A stretch of DNA of 36,890 nucleotides from Alphaproteobacteria bacterium CG_4_10_14_0_8_um_filter_53_9 (GTDB lineage Bacteria > Pseudomonadota > Alphaproteobacteria > UBA2136 > UBA6156). Position numbers and translations under genes: made by a program. The DNA is taken from contig PFND01000004.1 of NCBI GenBank assembly GCA_002791805.1, forward strand, positions 1 through 36,890, read 5' to 3'. The notes under the pieces were generated by a model. The model searched no databases. It worked only from the letters and a program-made list of their open reading frames with translations, and was not told the DNA's origin. The stretch's first letter is position 1. Every line of letters begins with the position of its first letter. Shown piece after piece: positions 23,436 to 31,800 of the stretch.

Positions 23436-24560
23436 TTATGTGAGAAGGGCTGTGATGGCCGTCGCGGCGAGGTGGCTTGGGGGAGATTCTGTTTCCATGA
23501 TTTGGCGGAGGTGTTTGAGAGATTCTGTTTGACGGCCTGCGGCTTTACTATCCGTTAAGAGCGGATAGGCGGCGCGGGTGAGGTTTTGCTCGGTGAAGGC
23601 ATTTTGAATAAACTCAGGGTAGATGAGTTTATTCAAAATGATATTAGGAAGGCTTATGTATTTGGTTTTTATAAGATATTTTGCAATGTTATAGGTAATC
23701 CAGCTGGTTTTGTAGCCCACGATGGCGGGGGTGCCGAGGAGGGCGAGCTCTAAGTTGTTTGTGCCTGATTTGGCGAGGGCCAGAGCGGCATTTTGAAGTG
23801 TTTCAAACCTTTCCGCAGGTGGGGTGAGCGGCAGGGTGGCGGCGTGGGTTCTCAAGGGTTCCGGCAGGGTATCTAACAGGGTTTTTGAGGGGAGGATGAG
23901 GGTAGCGGTGAGGGAGGGAAGGAGTTTTTGCAGCCTTGTGAGCGTGCCGAGCATGGCGGGGAGGTGACGCGCGACCTCTGACGCCCTTGAGCCCGGCATG
24001 AGCGCCAGCTGAAAGGTTTTGGGGGCGCCCGCCTGAGGGGCAGGCAGATAGCCAAGTGCCGGATGCCCGATATAGGTGGCGAGGATGCCATGTTTAGCCA
24101 GCACCTCCACCTCGAATGGAAACAGGGTGAGGACGGCATCCGTATCTCTTTTAAGGGCCTTTGCCCGCCCTGCCCGCCATGCCCAGATGGTGGGGCTGCT
24201 CACCTGTACGAGTTTTGCCTGTGGTGCTGCTTTACGGGCAGCTTTACGGAGACGGGCCGAGAAATCCTGCGCATCGACCGTGATGACGGCCTGCGGCTGG
24301 TAGGTACGCATCCAGAGTTTAAGCTCCCTCAACCTTCGCAAAATACACGGGATGGCGGGAATGACTTCGACCAGACCCATGACGTTAATATCCTCCATGG
24401 GGAAGAGTTCTATCAGCCCTTCTTTTTGCATGAGAGGGCCGCCGACACCGAAGAACTTGAGCGAGGCATTTTTTTGCTTGAGGCCGCGCATGACCTCTGC
24501 CCCCAGGCGGTCTCCGCTGATTTCTCCTGCGGTGATGAGGACGGGCAGATTATTCGGCAT
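23436..24560 (-). CDS. lpxB: Lipid-A-disaccharide synthase
   Basis: 374 residues from the ATG at 24560, close to the usual 380; the 50 extra codons of the track ORF lie inside lpxI. LpxB joins UDP-diacylglucosamine and lipid X into the lipid A disaccharide at the inner membrane. Seen: VLITAGEISGDRLGAEVMRGL, FFGVGGPLMQKEGL, MGLVEVIPAIP, QVSSPTIWAWRAGRAKAL, LTLFPFEVEVLAKHG, YIGHPALGYL, LMPGSRASEVARHLPAML, and SGTNNLELALLGTPAIVGYKTSW, all in family order. It overlaps the lpxI stop by 11 bases and so is translationally coupled. It is the last gene of the lpx operon. Confidence 0.96.
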   Translation of the reverse strand: MPNNLPVLITAGEISGDRLGAEVMRGLKQKNASLKFFGVGGPLMQKEGLIELFPMEDINVMGLVEVIPAIPCILRRLRELKLWMRTYQPQAVITVDAQDFSARLRKAARKAAPQAKLVQVSSPTIWAWRAGRAKALKRDTDAVLTLFPFEVEVLAKHGILATYIGHPALGYLPAPQAGAPKTFQLALMPGSRASEVARHLPAMLGTLTRLQKLLPSLTATLILPSKTLLDTLPEPLRTHAATLPLTPPAERFETLQNAALALAKSGTNNLELALLGTPAIVGYKTSWITYNIAKYLIKTKYISLPNIILNKLIYPEFIQNAFTEQNLTRAAYPLLTDSKAAGRQTESLKHLRQIMETESPPSHLAATAITALLT

Positions 24561-25383
24561 GGATAAACAGGTGCGCCGCATTGGCGGTATGGAGCGTTTT
24601 TTCTTTCTCCAGAATAAGAGTTTTATCTGCCTGAATGGCGACGCCCACAAAATTATCCTCGGCCAATTTGGCCAGTGTTCTGGGGCCGATGGCAGGCATA
24701 TCCGCTGCATCTATTTGCCCATCCTTGGCGCGTTTGACCAGAATGCCTGCCCTCTCCCGTGGTTTGAGCGAGCCGCGAAGCATGGCGCAGCGATCTATCA
24801 ACGCGTCGGTTCCCTCCACCCCTTCTACCCCCAAAACCACCCCGTGAGCGACGACACAGGCCTGCCCGATATCGTGCGCGGAAAGGGCTTTTAACACCTG
24901 TGTGCCCAGTTCTATGTCCTTCTTCTCCGCCAGGGTGGGGGCACGTTTGGTGAGCGTGCCTGCGGGGACGATGAGGCCGCCTGCAAGATCTGTTGTGGTG
25001 ACAAGGGTGAGCCCCGCGGCGGTGAGGCGCGCGGTGACGGCGCGGAGAAGAGCATCGTCGCCCCCTCCCAAACGTTTAAGACCGAGGCCTGCGAGGAGTT
25101 TGACCCCCTCTGCATCTGGCACGCTGCCGATAAGGCTGGGTTTGTGCAGATAGCCTGCCAGCGCCACGTGGGTTGCTTTTACGCTTTTAAGATGATCCAG
25201 CACCTGCCCTACCTTGGTGAGCGGGAGGCGCTTTTGCATAAGGCCATCCGGCATATTAAGCGGCTGGGGCTGGCCTGCGAACGTGATGATGTTGACTTTC
25301 CACCCCTTGGCAAGGGCGGCGTGGGCCATGATGGCGGGAAGGGTGCCGCCGCCTGCGAGAAGGGTGAGAATGGGGGTTGTCAT
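24550..25383 (-). CDS. lpxI: UDP-2,3-diacylglucosamine pyrophosphatase LpxI
   Basis: 277 residues. LpxI hydrolyses UDP-diacylglucosamine to lipid X and UMP; it replaces LpxH in alphaproteobacteria and some others. Seen: LLAGGGTLPAIMAHAA at the start, FAGQPQP, LPLTKVGQVLDHLKSVKATHVALAGYLHKPSL, LGGGDDALLRAVTARL, and the C-terminal catalytic domain VVAHGVVLGVEGVEGTDALIDRCAML (the EGTD motif) and DMPAIGPRTLAKLAEDNFVGVAIQA. The start lies eight bases after the lpxA stop, and its end overlaps lpxB. LpxI and LpxB therefore make and use the same intermediate from one message. Confidence 0.95.
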   Translation of the reverse strand: MTTPILTLLAGGGTLPAIMAHAALAKGWKVNIITFAGQPQPLNMPDGLMQKRLPLTKVGQVLDHLKSVKATHVALAGYLHKPSLIGSVPDAEGVKLLAGLGLKRLGGGDDALLRAVTARLTAAGLTLVTTTDLAGGLIVPAGTLTKRAPTLAEKKDIELGTQVLKALSAHDIGQACVVAHGVVLGVEGVEGTDALIDRCAMLRGSLKPRERAGILVKRAKDGQIDAADMPAIGPRTLAKLAEDNFVGVAIQADKTLILEKEKTLHTANAAHLFIHAE

Positions 25384-25391
25384 GCGGGTTT

Positions 25392-26183
25392 CTATTCTTC
25401 CTCGAACCCGGTGAGGCCGCGTTGGCTTTTTAAGACGAATTCTGCCAGAGACTTCAGCTCTTCCTGCGAGGCGCTTTGTTTGAGAAGCTCTGCCCGTTGC
25501 ATGAGGGTATGTTTGTTATCTTCGGGATCGAACAGGGACTCGTACGCGGTATCCAGCGCGTCAATCAGGTTTCTTTCAAACCCGCGGCGGCGCAGGCCGA
25601 TGAGATTAAGGCCTTTGAGACTGGCGCGTTTGCCGCTGACGCTGGCGTAGGGGGGTACATCATGCTCCACCGCGGTGTGCCCGCCGATGATGGCGTGCGT
25701 GCCGATACGGACGCGTTGATGGAGACCTGAGAGTCCGCCGATGACCACGTTATCCGCCACATCCACATGGCCTGCGAGCTGGGCGTAGTTGGCGATGATG
25801 CAATCATCGCCTACCGTGCAATCGTGTGCGACATGCGCCCCTGCCATGAGCAGGTTGCGGCTGCCGACGGTGGTGGTGCCTCTATCGGCATCTGTGCCGA
25901 TGTGCATGGTGACGTATTCTCTAATATCGTTTTCGTCTCCGATGGTGAGGGTGCAGGCCTCTCCTTTGTATTTTCTATCTGGCGAGGGTTGGCCCAGGCT
26001 TGCAAACGGATACACCGTGTTGCGCACGCCCAGCGTGGTGTGGCCCGTGATGACGACGTGCGAGACGAGGCGTGTGCCCTCCCCTATTTTGACGTGAGGG
26101 CCGACGGTACAAAAGGGGCCGATGGTGACGTCCTGCCCGATATGGGCGCCTTCCTCTATGACAGCGGTGGGATGAATATGCAT
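25392..26183 (-). CDS. lpxA: UDP-N-acetylglucosamine acyltransferase LpxA
   Basis: 263 residues. LpxA carries out the first step of lipid A synthesis, moving a hydroxyacyl chain from ACP to UDP-GlcNAc; it is a trimeric left-handed beta helix. Hexapeptide repeats run from the start (IHPTAVIEEGAHIGQDVTIGPFCTVGP), with the catalytic histidine in LLMAGAHVAHDCTVGDDCIIANYAQLAGHV, and the C-terminal helical segment GLNLIGLRRRGFERNLIDAL typical of LpxA. It starts two bases after the fabZ stop and is followed by lpxI. Confidence 0.96.
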   Translation of the reverse strand: MHIHPTAVIEEGAHIGQDVTIGPFCTVGPHVKIGEGTRLVSHVVITGHTTLGVRNTVYPFASLGQPSPDRKYKGEACTLTIGDENDIREYVTMHIGTDADRGTTTVGSRNLLMAGAHVAHDCTVGDDCIIANYAQLAGHVDVADNVVIGGLSGLHQRVRIGTHAIIGGHTAVEHDVPPYASVSGKRASLKGLNLIGLRRRGFERNLIDALDTAYESLFDPEDNKHTLMQRAELLKQSASQEELKSLAEFVLKSQRGLTGFEEE

Positions 26184-26185
26184 GA

Positions 26186-26635
26186 TTAACTCTCTTCTTT
26201 CACAATCATTTTGGCGAGGAAGGTGGCCTTCATGACCTCTTTACCTTCAACGCTCACTTTACCTTCAAACTTGAACAGACCCCTGCGCTCAAACAGTTGG
26301 GTGACCTCGTAGGTGAGAACCTCTGGCGGGATGATAGGGGCGAGAAAGCGCACCTCTTCTGTTCCTACGAAAAGATAGAGCACGTTTTCGCTGCTCACGT
26401 TTTTGGAGAGGCTGGTGAGGGTGGCCGCGGCTTGGGCAAGGCCCTCCAGACTCATCACCCCCGGCCAGATGGGGTTGCTCGGAAAATGGCCTTTGAGCAT
26501 GGGATGGGATGCCTTGAGGGCATAGGTTGCGGTGAGGGTTTTTTCTGCCGTGTAACCTGTGATTTCTGTGAGCAGCAAGCTGTCTCCCCTATGGGGGATG
26601 AGCGCTTCAATATCTGACAACAGGAGCGGCGCCAT
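26186..26635 (-). CDS. fabZ: 3-hydroxyacyl-[acyl-carrier-protein] dehydratase FabZ
   Basis: 149 residues from the ATG at 26635 (MAPLLLSDIEALIPHRGDS), one base after the lpxD stop (TAGCATG); the track start inside lpxD is 17 codons too long. FabZ dehydrates hydroxyacyl-ACP in fatty acid elongation and so competes with LpxA and LpxD for the same hydroxyacyl-ACP. Seen: IPHRGDSLLLTEI, the catalytic histidine in LKGHFPSNPIWPGVMSLEGLAQAA with its glutamate, and a C-terminal KMIVKEES. The fold is the usual hotdog. The gene order lpxD-fabZ-lpxA is the standard one. Confidence 0.94.
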   Translation of the reverse strand: MAPLLLSDIEALIPHRGDSLLLTEITGYTAEKTLTATYALKASHPMLKGHFPSNPIWPGVMSLEGLAQAAATLTSLSKNVSSENVLYLFVGTEEVRFLAPIIPPEVLTYEVTQLFERRGLFKFEGKVSVEGKEVMKATFLAKMIVKEES

Positions 26636-26636
26636 G

Positions 26637-27749
26637 CTAGAAGGGTGAGCTTTCTTCATCGAGCTTGACGGCGGGTGAGACTTCATCTTTTTTGTGAGAT
26701 TTTTTATCTACATCTTTGATAACAAGAGCATTTGTCCCGCCTTGTTTTTTAGCAAGCCGTGCGAGCGCGGCCATGGAACGGCGCCATTGCCCAATGGGAA
26801 CCGCCGGCATACCTGCGAGCACGGCGCCTTTTTCTTCCACGCTTTTGGTGAGCCCGCTGCGCGCCGCAAGGGCTGTGCCCGGAGCTGTGGTGAGGTGGCC
26901 CGAGACCCCGCTTTGACCACCGATAAGATTGAACGCTCCCAGTTTGGTTGAGCCTGCAATACCTGTTTGTGACACGATGCGCGTGGCGCGGCCGATGTGC
27001 ACGTTGTGCCCGATTTGCACCTGATTATCCAGCTTCACATCGTCTTCTATCACCGTATTTTCGAGTGCACCGCAATCTATCGTGCTGTTGGCGCCAATTT
27101 CTACCCGGTTGCCAATATGAACCCCGCCCACTTGCGGGACTTTAACCAGCTCTGTCCCTTCCATGGCAAAACCGAAACCATCCTGCCCGATACGGACGCC
27201 GGGGTGAAAGAGGCAGTCTTCTCCCACCAGGGCCTTGAACACCGTGCCATGAGGGCCGATTTTGGTGCGCGCCCCAATGCGGACGCCAGGGCCAATGATG
27301 ACGCCTGCGCCAATGTGCGCACCCTCCTCCACGGTGGCACCTGCGTAGATGACGGCGTTAGGCTCCACCCGTGCGGTGGGGGCGATGGTGGCACTGCCCG
27401 AGACATTGGCCGTGGCGGCAACCCCTCCTTGCACTGGCATGGACGGATAGAAAATATGAAGCGCCTTGGCAAAAGCCACATACGGATTGGGCACGACCCA
27501 TGCGACGGTACTGCTCGGCAGGAGGCCCTTTTGCTTTTCTGACGTGAAGACAACCCCTGCCTGCGTGATTTTGGCGGCGGCGGTGTAGGCATCGTTGGAG
27601 AGGACGCTGAGGTGCACAGCCTCTGCTTTATCTAGCGGGGCGATGCCGCTTACAGGCATATCTCCCTTACCTTCCGGTACGGGTAAACCAAGTTTTTCTG
27701 CCAGTTTTGCCAACGTTAAGGTTTGCGATGAAGAGAGCCAATAATACAT
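26637..27749 (-). CDS. lpxD: UDP-3-O-(3-hydroxyacyl)glucosamine N-acyltransferase LpxD
   Basis: 370 residues. LpxD adds the second (N-linked) hydroxyacyl chain in lipid A synthesis. Seen: the N-terminal uridine-binding domain ([58 protein letters not shown]), then hexapeptide repeats with [55 protein letters not shown] (catalytic histidine in the IGHNV segment), and a C-terminal extension rich in charged residues ([26 protein letters not shown]), longer than usual. It is first in the operon, with a promoter and probably a leaderless start. Confidence 0.96.
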   Translation of the reverse strand: MYYWLSSSQTLTLAKLAEKLGLPVPEGKGDMPVSGIAPLDKAEAVHLSVLSNDAYTAAAKITQAGVVFTSEKQKGLLPSSTVAWVVPNPYVAFAKALHIFYPSMPVQGGVAATANVSGSATIAPTARVEPNAVIYAGATVEEGAHIGAGVIIGPGVRIGARTKIGPHGTVFKALVGEDCLFHPGVRIGQDGFGFAMEGTELVKVPQVGGVHIGNRVEIGANSTIDCGALENTVIEDDVKLDNQVQIGHNVHIGRATRIVSQTGIAGSTKLGAFNLIGGQSGVSGHLTTAPGTALAARSGLTKSVEEKGAVLAGMPAVPIGQWRRSMAALARLAKKQGGTNALVIKDVDKKSHKKDEVSPAVKLDEESSPF

Positions 27750-27756
27750 AGTGACC

Positions 27757-27785
27757 AGTTTAGGCGATGCGAGAGGGAAAGTCTA
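27757..27785 (-). promoter_or_regulatory. Promoter of the lpx operon
   Basis: On the minus strand: TAGACT, 17 bases, TAAACT, then seven bases to the lpxD ATG. There is no ribosome site, so the message is probably leaderless. Confidence 0.5.
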
Positions 27786-27788
27786 GGG

Positions 27789-27817
27789 TTGACGCACGCC
27801 AAGCTGAAGGATAGGAA
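27789..27817 (+). promoter_or_regulatory. Promoter of the ferredoxin-RNase pair
   Basis: TTGACG (27789-27794), 17 bases, TAGGAA (27812-27817), then nine bases to the GTG start of the ferredoxin gene. It is divergent from the lpx promoter. Confidence 0.55.
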
Positions 27818-27826
27818 ACACCCTTA

Positions 27827-28213
27827 GTGAATGCTTCTTTTGCCCGCATTGACCCGACCCGCTGTATCGGATGTTCCAAATGTTTGGCCGCATGCCCGAG
27901 CGGTGCTGTTTTGGGTGCCCCCAAACTCCGCCACCACATTGTGGCGTCCGCCTGCCATGCCTGTGGCGATTGCCTGCCTGTATGCCCCACGACCTGTATC
28001 ACGTGGGATGGCGACGCCCCCCTAACGGCCCCTGCCCCCGGCGACCGCCCCCCACAAAAACATGATATTCCCCAACCTGATTTACCCCCCCTGCCCGAAG
28101 CCGTTTTAGCCCTTGCGGCCGCGGCACGCGACCGCATGACCGATAAATACGCCGCCAAAACCGTAAGCACCCCCAAAGTTTTACGCACCGCCCAACGAAA
28201 GACACAACCTTGA
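27827..28213 (+). CDS. RnfB-like ferredoxin, 2x[4Fe-4S]
   Basis: 128 residues starting with GTG. Two cluster motifs are intact: CIGCSKCLAACPSGAVLG and CHACGDCLPVCPTTCI, each Cx2Cx2Cx3C plus P. The layout, with IDPTRCIGCSKC and a second cluster spaced 24 residues on, is that of the ferredoxin domain of RnfB/RsxB, but the membrane anchor and the extra N-terminal cluster of RnfB are missing, so this is a stand-alone electron carrier. The C-terminus is proline-rich then helical (LPEAVLALAAAARDRMTDKYAAK). The partner is unknown. Its TGA overlaps the TTG start of the RNase E/G-like gene (TTGA), so the two are coupled. Confidence 0.87.
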   Translation: MNASFARIDPTRCIGCSKCLAACPSGAVLGAPKLRHHIVASACHACGDCLPVCPTTCITWDGDAPLTAPAPGDRPPQKHDIPQPDLPPLPEAVLALAAAARDRMTDKYAAKTVSTPKVLRTAQRKTQP

Positions 28214-29331
28214 GTTATCACCTGCTTTATGAGGAAGTTAACAACGGTGCGTACACCCACCGCCGCGCCGCGCTTTTTGATGATGGTGGCCGCTTGTTGA
28301 CGCTGCGGTTTGACGATCCGTCTCGCCCCCTGACCCAAGGCACCGTGGTGTGGGGCAAAGTTGACAAGGTTGCCGGCGGACTTGGCGCTGCTTTTGTGGA
28401 TATCGGCGATACGTTACCCGGTGTGCTTGGCCTGCACACGTTGCCCCATGGCGTGAAGCTGACGGAGGGTTCTAAAATACTGTGCCGTGTGACACGCGGT
28501 GGTTTTAGCGAAAAAGGCGCCCGCCTTGATGCACGAGTTGCGCCCAAGCCGCCCGCGGCATCCACCCTTGCGCCCACTATTATTAAACCTGCACCCCCTG
28601 CCCTTGTGCGCGCTTTACACGATGCAGGACAGCACCCTGTGACCGTGTGGATACCCGATGTGCGCCTGCACGACGTGGTGAAGGCCCATGTGCCCGAACG
28701 CCTTATACGCACCCTTGATGAGCCTGATGCGCCTGAACTTTTTGAGACGCTGGATGAGGCGCTGGACACTATTGTCTCCCGCAAACCCACATTTACTTTT
28801 AAAGGCGGGAATATTATTGCCGAGATGACAAGTGCGGTAGCCACTATTGATGTGAACAGCCCCCTTTCTTCTCCTGCCGGCATGGCGAGAAATGATGCTA
28901 TTTTAAATGCCAACCTGAACGCTGCCGAGGAAATTGTGCGCGTATGCCGCCTTATGGACCTTGGAGGCAGCGTGATTGTTGACTTTATTACCCCGGGCAG
29001 CAAAGCCCACCGCGACCTTATTACTGAACATTTACGCGCAAGCTTTGCCACCGCCGATGAGACCGATGTGGAAATACGCCCCATGAGCCGCCACGGCCTT
29101 GTGGAGCTGAACCGCGTGCGCACCGGCCCCAGCTTACCCCTGCTGCTTGCAGAACCTCCTTTTGAGGCGGCGCGTATTTTGCTTGAGCTTGTGAGGACGG
29201 CGCCCGGAGGGTTATCCATGCGCCACGAGGAGACTTTGCGTGTATCTTCTTCTGTGGCTTCTGTTCTTAAGCCTTTGCTCTCTGATGCGTTTTGCGTGGG
29301 GATTTTGGGGCGGCGTGTAAAACTGAGTTAA
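28210..29331 (+). CDS. Ribonuclease E/G family protein (short form)
   Basis: 373 residues, against about 490 for RNase G and over 800 for RNase E. It starts with TTG, overlapping the ferredoxin stop. Seen: the S1-like domain at about residues 40-110 (TVVWGKVDKVAGGLGAAFVDIG and SKILCRVTRGGFSEKGARL), and the DNase I-like catalytic part with NIIAEMTSAVATIDVNSP and MDLGGSVIVDFITPGSKAHRDLI, containing the two conserved aspartates (IDVNS and VIDF-type) that bind the catalytic magnesium. The zinc-link cysteines are absent. Such short forms are typical of alphaproteobacteria beside normal RNase E. Its substrates are unknown. Confidence 0.85.
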   Translation: MSYHLLYEEVNNGAYTHRRAALFDDGGRLLTLRFDDPSRPLTQGTVVWGKVDKVAGGLGAAFVDIGDTLPGVLGLHTLPHGVKLTEGSKILCRVTRGGFSEKGARLDARVAPKPPAASTLAPTIIKPAPPALVRALHDAGQHPVTVWIPDVRLHDVVKAHVPERLIRTLDEPDAPELFETLDEALDTIVSRKPTFTFKGGNIIAEMTSAVATIDVNSPLSSPAGMARNDAILNANLNAAEEIVRVCRLMDLGGSVIVDFITPGSKAHRDLITEHLRASFATADETDVEIRPMSRHGLVELNRVRTGPSLPLLLAEPPFEAARILLELVRTAPGGLSMRHEETLRVSSSVASVLKPLLSDAFCVGILGRRVKLS

Positions 29332-29365
29332 CACACTTCCTTTTCATTTTTTACCCATTAAAAAA

Positions 29366-29391
29366 AGGCACCCGAAGGTGCCTCTTTTTTT
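29366..29391. terminator. Bidirectional terminator between the RNase gene and tuf
   Basis: AGGCACC and GGTGCCT pair around CGAA. The plus strand continues CTTTTTTT and the minus strand TTTTTTT, so it serves both convergent genes. Confidence 0.92.
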
Positions 29392-29400
29392 AGGTATCGC

Positions 29401-30573
29401 TTACTTCAGGATTTCAGCAACCACACCGGCGCCAACCGTACGGCCACCTTCGCGAACAGCGAAGCGGAGACCTTGGTCCATGGCGATCGGGGCGATCAGC
29501 TCAACTTCCATGGTAATGTTATCACCAGGCATGACCATTTCAACGCCATCGGGCAGTTTCAGGTTACCTGTGATATCCGTCGTGCGGAAGTAAAACTGAG
29601 GACGGTAGCCAGAGAAGAAGGGCGTGTGACGGCCACCTTCTTCTTTGCTGAGTACGTAAACCTCGGCTTTGAAGTGTGTGTGCGGTTGGATGGAACCGGG
29701 CTTGGCCAGAACCTGACCGCGCTCAACATCTTCACGCTTGGTACCACGAAGAAGAACACCGACGTTATCGCCAGCTTGACCTTGATCGAGCAGTTTGCGG
29801 AACATTTCCACACCTGTGCAGGCGGTTTTTTGTGTATCGCGGATACCGATGATTTCGACTTCATCGCCCACTTTAACAATACCACGCTCCACACGGCCGG
29901 TTACAACCGTACCACGACCTGTGATGGAGAACACGTCTTCAACAGGCATCAGGAAGGGCTTGTCGAGGTCGCGCTCGGCTTGGGGAATCCACTCATCCAC
30001 AGCGGCCATAAGTCTTTTGATGGCCTCAACACCGTTTTCAGATTCTTCACCTTCCAGACCTTTAAGGGCGGAACCGTAAATGATCGGGGTGTTGTCACCG
30101 TCAAACTCGTAAGCGGAAAGAAGTTCACGAACTTCCATTTCCACGAGCTCGAGCAGATCTTTATCGGCGATGTCGACTTTATTCAAGAAAACAACGAGTT
30201 TAGGAACACCTACCTGACGGGCAAGCAGGATGTGCTCGCGCGTTTGGGGCATAGGACCATCCGTTGCGGCAACCACCAGAATGGCGCCATCCATTTGAGC
30301 AGCACCGGTAATCATGTTTTTCACATAGTCGGCGTGTCCGGGACAATCCACGTGGGCGTAGTGACGGTTGGCCGTCTCGTACTCTACGTGTGAGGTGTTG
30401 ATGGTGATCCCACGGGCTTTTTCTTCCGGGGCGCTGTCGATTGCAGCGTAATCTTTAAATTCACCGAATTGCTTGGTAATGGCGGCGGTCAGGGTTGTTT
30501 TACCGTGATCCACGTGTCCGATTGTACCAATGTTACAGTGAGGCTTATTGCGTTGAAACTGGGCTTTTGCCAT
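29401..30573 (-). CDS. tuf: Elongation factor Tu
   Basis: 390 residues. EF-Tu brings aminoacyl-tRNA to the ribosome as a GTP complex. Seen: [28 protein letters not shown] (G1), [11 protein letters not shown] (G2), [13 protein letters not shown] (G3), NKVDI (G4), SALKG (G5), domain 2 [13 protein letters not shown], and domain 3 ending [13 protein letters not shown]. The sequence is complete, with about three fewer residues than E. coli. It is not next to fusA or rpsJ, so this is a second-locus, single-gene copy with its own promoter and terminator. AAAGG precedes the ATG by about 10 bases. Whether another tuf copy exists cannot be seen here. Confidence 0.97.
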   Translation of the reverse strand: MAKAQFQRNKPHCNIGTIGHVDHGKTTLTAAITKQFGEFKDYAAIDSAPEEKARGITINTSHVEYETANRHYAHVDCPGHADYVKNMITGAAQMDGAILVVAATDGPMPQTREHILLARQVGVPKLVVFLNKVDIADKDLLELVEMEVRELLSAYEFDGDNTPIIYGSALKGLEGEESENGVEAIKRLMAAVDEWIPQAERDLDKPFLMPVEDVFSITGRGTVVTGRVERGIVKVGDEVEIIGIRDTQKTACTGVEMFRKLLDQGQAGDNVGVLLRGTKREDVERGQVLAKPGSIQPHTHFKAEVYVLSKEEGGRHTPFFSGYRPQFYFRTTDITGNLKLPDGVEMVMPGDNITMEVELIAPIAMDQGLRFAVREGGRTVGAGVVAEILK

Positions 30574-30640
30574 GTGTCTATGCCTTTATTGGTTGGTTTA
30601 TCATACTGCCACGCATGGTAATCCTGTCGCACGGCTGCCG

Positions 30641-30669
30641 CTTTATGCCATATCTTGGAATAATGTCAA
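30641..30669 (-). promoter_or_regulatory. Promoter of tuf
   Basis: On the minus strand a perfect TTGACA (30664-30669) precedes a -10 candidate ATAAAG/TAAAGC with a 17-18 base spacer, about 70 bases before the tuf ATG. Confidence 0.6.
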
Positions 30670-30802
30670 CCCCTTGCGATTTGGCTTTGCTCTCCCTATC
30701 TCTTGTTCAATCAAATTTTTTTTCATCTTCTCTTTCAGGAGAGGCGATGATTTTCCTGCTGACATTCTGTCGGCGATTCTAACGCCATGAAAGGATAGAA
30801 CC

Positions 30803-31645
30803 ATGGCCGCTAAACTCAACATTCGTCCTGCTGCCCCCTCTTCCCTTGCCGCCAACGGCAAACCCAAAGGTTGCGGGGAGGTTACCGCCTCCTTCGCCCG
30901 GATGCTCATCTCGGGGTTTTCTGTCCCGACACTGGCAGCCGACAGCATCGCCACGCAGGCCTACAAGGCCTATGAAGCTGCCTTCAGGCAGCCTCCTGCC
31001 AATGCAGAGTGGCTGCGCGTGCAAGCCCTTTCCAAGGATGGAAAAACATGGCTGGATGCGAGGTTGGCCGAGTGGAAACTCGCCCAGCCCGCCACCCCAG
31101 TGATGGCGCCAACGAAGACCGAACCCCCTAAGGTCATTTCCACAATCCCTCGGAACGTGGAAGATGAGCTGACTGCCCGCTTGCGGGCTCTTGCCGGCGA
31201 GCGCCCGCTTCAGCGGGATATCATCCGTGATGATGATGCCGCTGAAATGCGGTCAATCATCACCGAGGCTCGCAGCTACGGCGTAACGGGGATGAATGCC
31301 CCTTACGCTGACCGCACGGCCGTGGCGGGGTACCTTGTGTACCTCATCCAGCACTGCGGTACGGAGAAGGGCTTTTTCCTCTATTGGGCCGAAGATGGCC
31401 AGAAAGAAGAAGATGCTTTCACCGCGCGCAAGCGGGAAGCAAAACTGGCGGAAATGTTTGAGGCGCCAAAACCCAAGGCGCCAAACCCCGATGCTGAAGC
31501 CAAGCGGAAAGAAGCCGAAAAAAAACGGAACCTTCGCCGCGAACGCGATCGTGCTCGTGGGGCTGCGAACAAAACCCCCCACAAGGGCGGTGGAGAGCAG
31601 CAGCTCGGGCGCGGCAAGAAAAAAGGAAAGAAGGGGGGCAAGTAA
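30803..31645 (+). CDS. Hypothetical protein with a strongly basic C-terminal tail, 280 aa
   Basis: I do not recognise this protein. The ribosome site AAAGGAT is 7 bases before the ATG at 30803. The N-terminus is basic (KLNIRPAAPSSLAANGKPKG), followed by a helical part (AYKAYEAAFRQPPANAEWLRVQAL), a proline linker, and a folded middle (IPRNVEDELTARLRALAGE, DRTAVAGYLVYLIQHCGTEKGFFLYWAEDG). The last 70 residues alternate K/R/E runs and end GRGKKKGKKGGK, suggesting nucleic-acid or ribosome binding; that is inference. There is no signal peptide. The 229-base gap to tuf holds divergent promoters and a possible 11-codon mini-ORF (30747-30782) with a good ribosome site. Confidence 0.65.
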   Translation: MAAKLNIRPAAPSSLAANGKPKGCGEVTASFARMLISGFSVPTLAADSIATQAYKAYEAAFRQPPANAEWLRVQALSKDGKTWLDARLAEWKLAQPATPVMAPTKTEPPKVISTIPRNVEDELTARLRALAGERPLQRDIIRDDDAAEMRSIITEARSYGVTGMNAPYADRTAVAGYLVYLIQHCGTEKGFFLYWAEDGQKEEDAFTARKREAKLAEMFEAPKPKAPNPDAEAKRKEAEKKRNLRRERDRARGAANKTPHKGGGEQQLGRGKKKGKKGGK

Positions 31646-31668
31646 ACCCCCTTTCCTCTGAACAACGA

Positions 31669-31698
31669 GAAGGCGCCCTTAAACGGGTGCCTTCTTTA
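31669..31698 (+). terminator. Hairpin terminator
   Basis: GAAGGCGCCC and GGGTGCCTTC pair (one G-T wobble) around TTAAAC, followed by TTTATTTT. A second, weaker stem AAGGGGG/CCCCCTT spans the stop codon of the preceding gene. Confidence 0.75.
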
Positions 31699-31734
31699 TT
31701 TTATGCTTTTATGACAAAGGCTTGACTCTATTCC

Positions 31735-31800
31735 CTAGAAGTTTTTGCTGAAGGTGAAGAAGACGCGCATATCACCGTCTCCCTGTGTGGCGACGTTACG
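31735..31800 (-). pseudogene. Remnant: 3' end of an outer-membrane beta-barrel protein gene
   Basis: The minus strand, read toward a TAG at 31735-31737, gives RNVATQGDGDMRVFFTFSKNF. This is a beta hairpin with alternating hydrophobic residues that ends in phenylalanine, the typical last strand and C-terminal signal of outer-membrane barrels. Codon use and G+C content match the left flank. Upstream on that strand the frame meets a TGA at about 31825, where AT-rich sequence of another character begins, so only the last about 21 codons remain. The rest of the gene was probably lost or displaced when the adjacent segment arrived. Confidence 0.5.

Noticed and set aside
28227-29219. 330-codon minus-strand ORF inside the RNase E/G-like gene
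   Set aside because: It is antisense to a gene with clear family motifs and reads as serine/arginine-rich shadow sequence.
29473-30393. 306-codon plus-strand ORF opposite tuf
   Set aside because: A shadow of the highly biased EF-Tu codons; no domain is recognisable.
30747-30782. 11-codon ORF (MIFLLTFCRRF) with a good ribosome site before the basic-tailed protein gene
   Set aside because: Too short to separate from chance; it could be a leader peptide, but there is no attenuator structure to support it.
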